In this document: positions 63,557 to 64,000 of the stretch, one piece after another
Numbering within the stretch: the first letter of the stretch is position 1
How the letters are laid out: every line of letters begins with the position of its first letter
The notes under the pieces: generated by a model
Told to the model about the DNA's origin: nothing
Database searches by the model: none
Seen by the model: only the letters and a program-made list of their open reading frames with translations
Program-made: the position numbers and the translations under genes
DNA from: Bos javanicus
Taxonomy: Eukaryota > Chordata > Mammalia > Artiodactyla > Bovidae
DNA: 64,000 bases
Direction: 5' to 3'
NCBI RefSeq assembly: GCF_032452875.1
Contig: NW_026894315.1
Span: 1-64,000, forward strand

Positions 63557-64000
63557 ATGATCAGTGTATGATAGCAAACATGATCAGCATGATCAGTCAC
63601 ATGATCAGTGCATGATAAGCCACGTGATCAGTGCATGATCAGTCACGTGATCAGTGCATGATCAGTCATGTGATCAGTGCATGATAGCCACGTGATCAGT
63701 GCATGATCAGCCACGTGATCAGTGCATGATAGCCACGTGATCAGTGCATGATCAGTCACGTGATCAGTGCATGATCAGTCACGTGATCAGTGCATGATCA
63801 GTCACGTGATCAGTGCATGATAGCCACGTGATCAGTGCATGATCAGTCACGTGATACGTGTGTGATCAGCCACGTGATCAGTGCATGATAGCCACGTGAT
63901 CAGTGCATGATCAGTCACGTGATCAGTGCATGATCAGTCACGTGATACGTGCATGATCAGCCACGTGATCAGTGCATGATGAGCCACGTGATCAGTGCAT

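Larger units (their letters stand above)
1..64000. repeat. 23-bp satellite array filling the window
   Basis: Seen directly: the window reads almost entirely as head-to-tail copies of TGATCAGTGCA + TGATCAGTCACG (23 bp), in one orientation throughout. Three frequent versions differ at the end of the unit: CAGTCACG, CAGCCACG, and a 22-bp form with ATAGCCACG. Less common forms include CATGTG, CACATG, CAAGTG or CAGGTG in place of CACGTG, GAACAG or GAGCAG in place of GATCAG, and GTGTATG in place of GTGCATG. About 46 modules of roughly 240 bp interrupt the array and are listed separately. All stretches between those modules are plain or variant 23-mers with no gene. The unit is about 48% G+C. Inference: eukaryotic satellite DNA. 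Species and family name are not recognised. Confidence 0.97.
35100..64000. repeat. Homogeneous distal array segment
   Basis: From about 35.1 kb onward most 23-mers are exact copies of one of three variants (ending CAGTCACG, CAGCCACG or ATAGCCACG). Long runs without other changes occur, for example at 39,240-39,900, 43,380-44,240, 47,400-48,400, 52,900-53,700 and 58,080-58,800. The 12-35 kb part has many more private substitutions. I did not count identity; this is a reading of the sequence. Confidence 0.7.
59127..64000. repeat. 3.1-kb higher-order repeat, about 1.6 copies
   Basis: Modules at 59,127 and 60,215 recur at 62,230 and 63,317 (offsets 3,103 and 3,102 bp). Their flanks match unit for unit, including ATGGTAGCC and ATGGTAGCTACG markers and the complete leader. 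The modules at 60,215 and 63,317 look identical. The module at 61,370 lies between. The window ends within the trailer region of the second copy, so the array continues to the right. Confidence 0.8.

Noticed and set aside
1..64000. CRISPR array
   Set aside because: Units of 22-23 bp abut one another with no unique spacers, and no cas-like genes are present.
1..64000. CENP-B box (TTCG....A..CGGG type)
   Set aside because: No match was noticed in units or modules, so the array cannot be called centromeric on this ground.
1..64000. Telomeric repeats
   Set aside because: No TTAGGG or related run is present. The short GTGTGTG stretches are unit variants.

Overview
The whole window is one tandem-repeat (satellite) array. 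I see no protein-coding gene, RNA gene, transposon, CRISPR array or unique flanking DNA. The base unit is about 23 bp: TGATCAGTGCA followed by TGATCAGTCACG. Both halves begin TGATCAGT, so the unit looks like an old 11+12 bp dimer. A common variant has AGCCACG in place of CAGTCACG, with one base lost (22 bp). Each good unit carries the palindromes TGATCA and CACGTG and a single CpG. This kind of sequence fits eukaryotic constitutive heterochromatin (pericentromeric, centromeric or subtelomeric). Nothing in the sequence identifies the species, and I do not recognise the satellite family.

The 23-bp array is interrupted 46 times by a conserved module of about 240 bp that starts GGGCCTGCTGAGCTGCGTG and ends GCCTCCAGAGGCAC, always in the same orientation. 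The module is built from 45-46 bp sub-repeats (twice 23 bp) rich in CAGCTG and CAATTG. It has a long form of about 244 bp and a short form of about 240 bp. Most long forms are followed by a trailer containing GCCATTAAGTCACG. Short forms are followed by one containing GACACCAAACATG and GATAAGCCA. Many modules are preceded by a fixed series of variant 23-mers about 448 bp long (the leader), so leader plus module forms a block of about 690 bp. Typical spacing from module to module is 1.04-1.09 kb, with shorter and longer intervals where plain 23-mers were lost or added.

Layout: 1-12 kb holds irregularly spaced, fairly divergent modules. 12-19 kb holds alternating long and short modules with a 2,394-bp repeat distance. 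18.97-32.95 kb is a 7.3-kb segment present twice in tandem, with a partial third relative at 34.3-35.0 kb. From about 35.1 kb the 23-mers become strikingly uniform. 40.05-51.4 kb holds three tandem copies of a three-module repeat of about 4.24 kb. 51.4-59 kb holds long-form modules separated by long runs of near-perfect 23-mers. 59.1-64 kb shows a 3.1-kb repeat distance.

The only open frames are short. Fifteen of them are the same antisense frame recurring in long-form modules, and I do not annotate them as genes. The interest of the window is in its nested architecture, the ordering of 23-mer variants, the dense E-box palindromes and the signs of unequal exchange and gene conversion.
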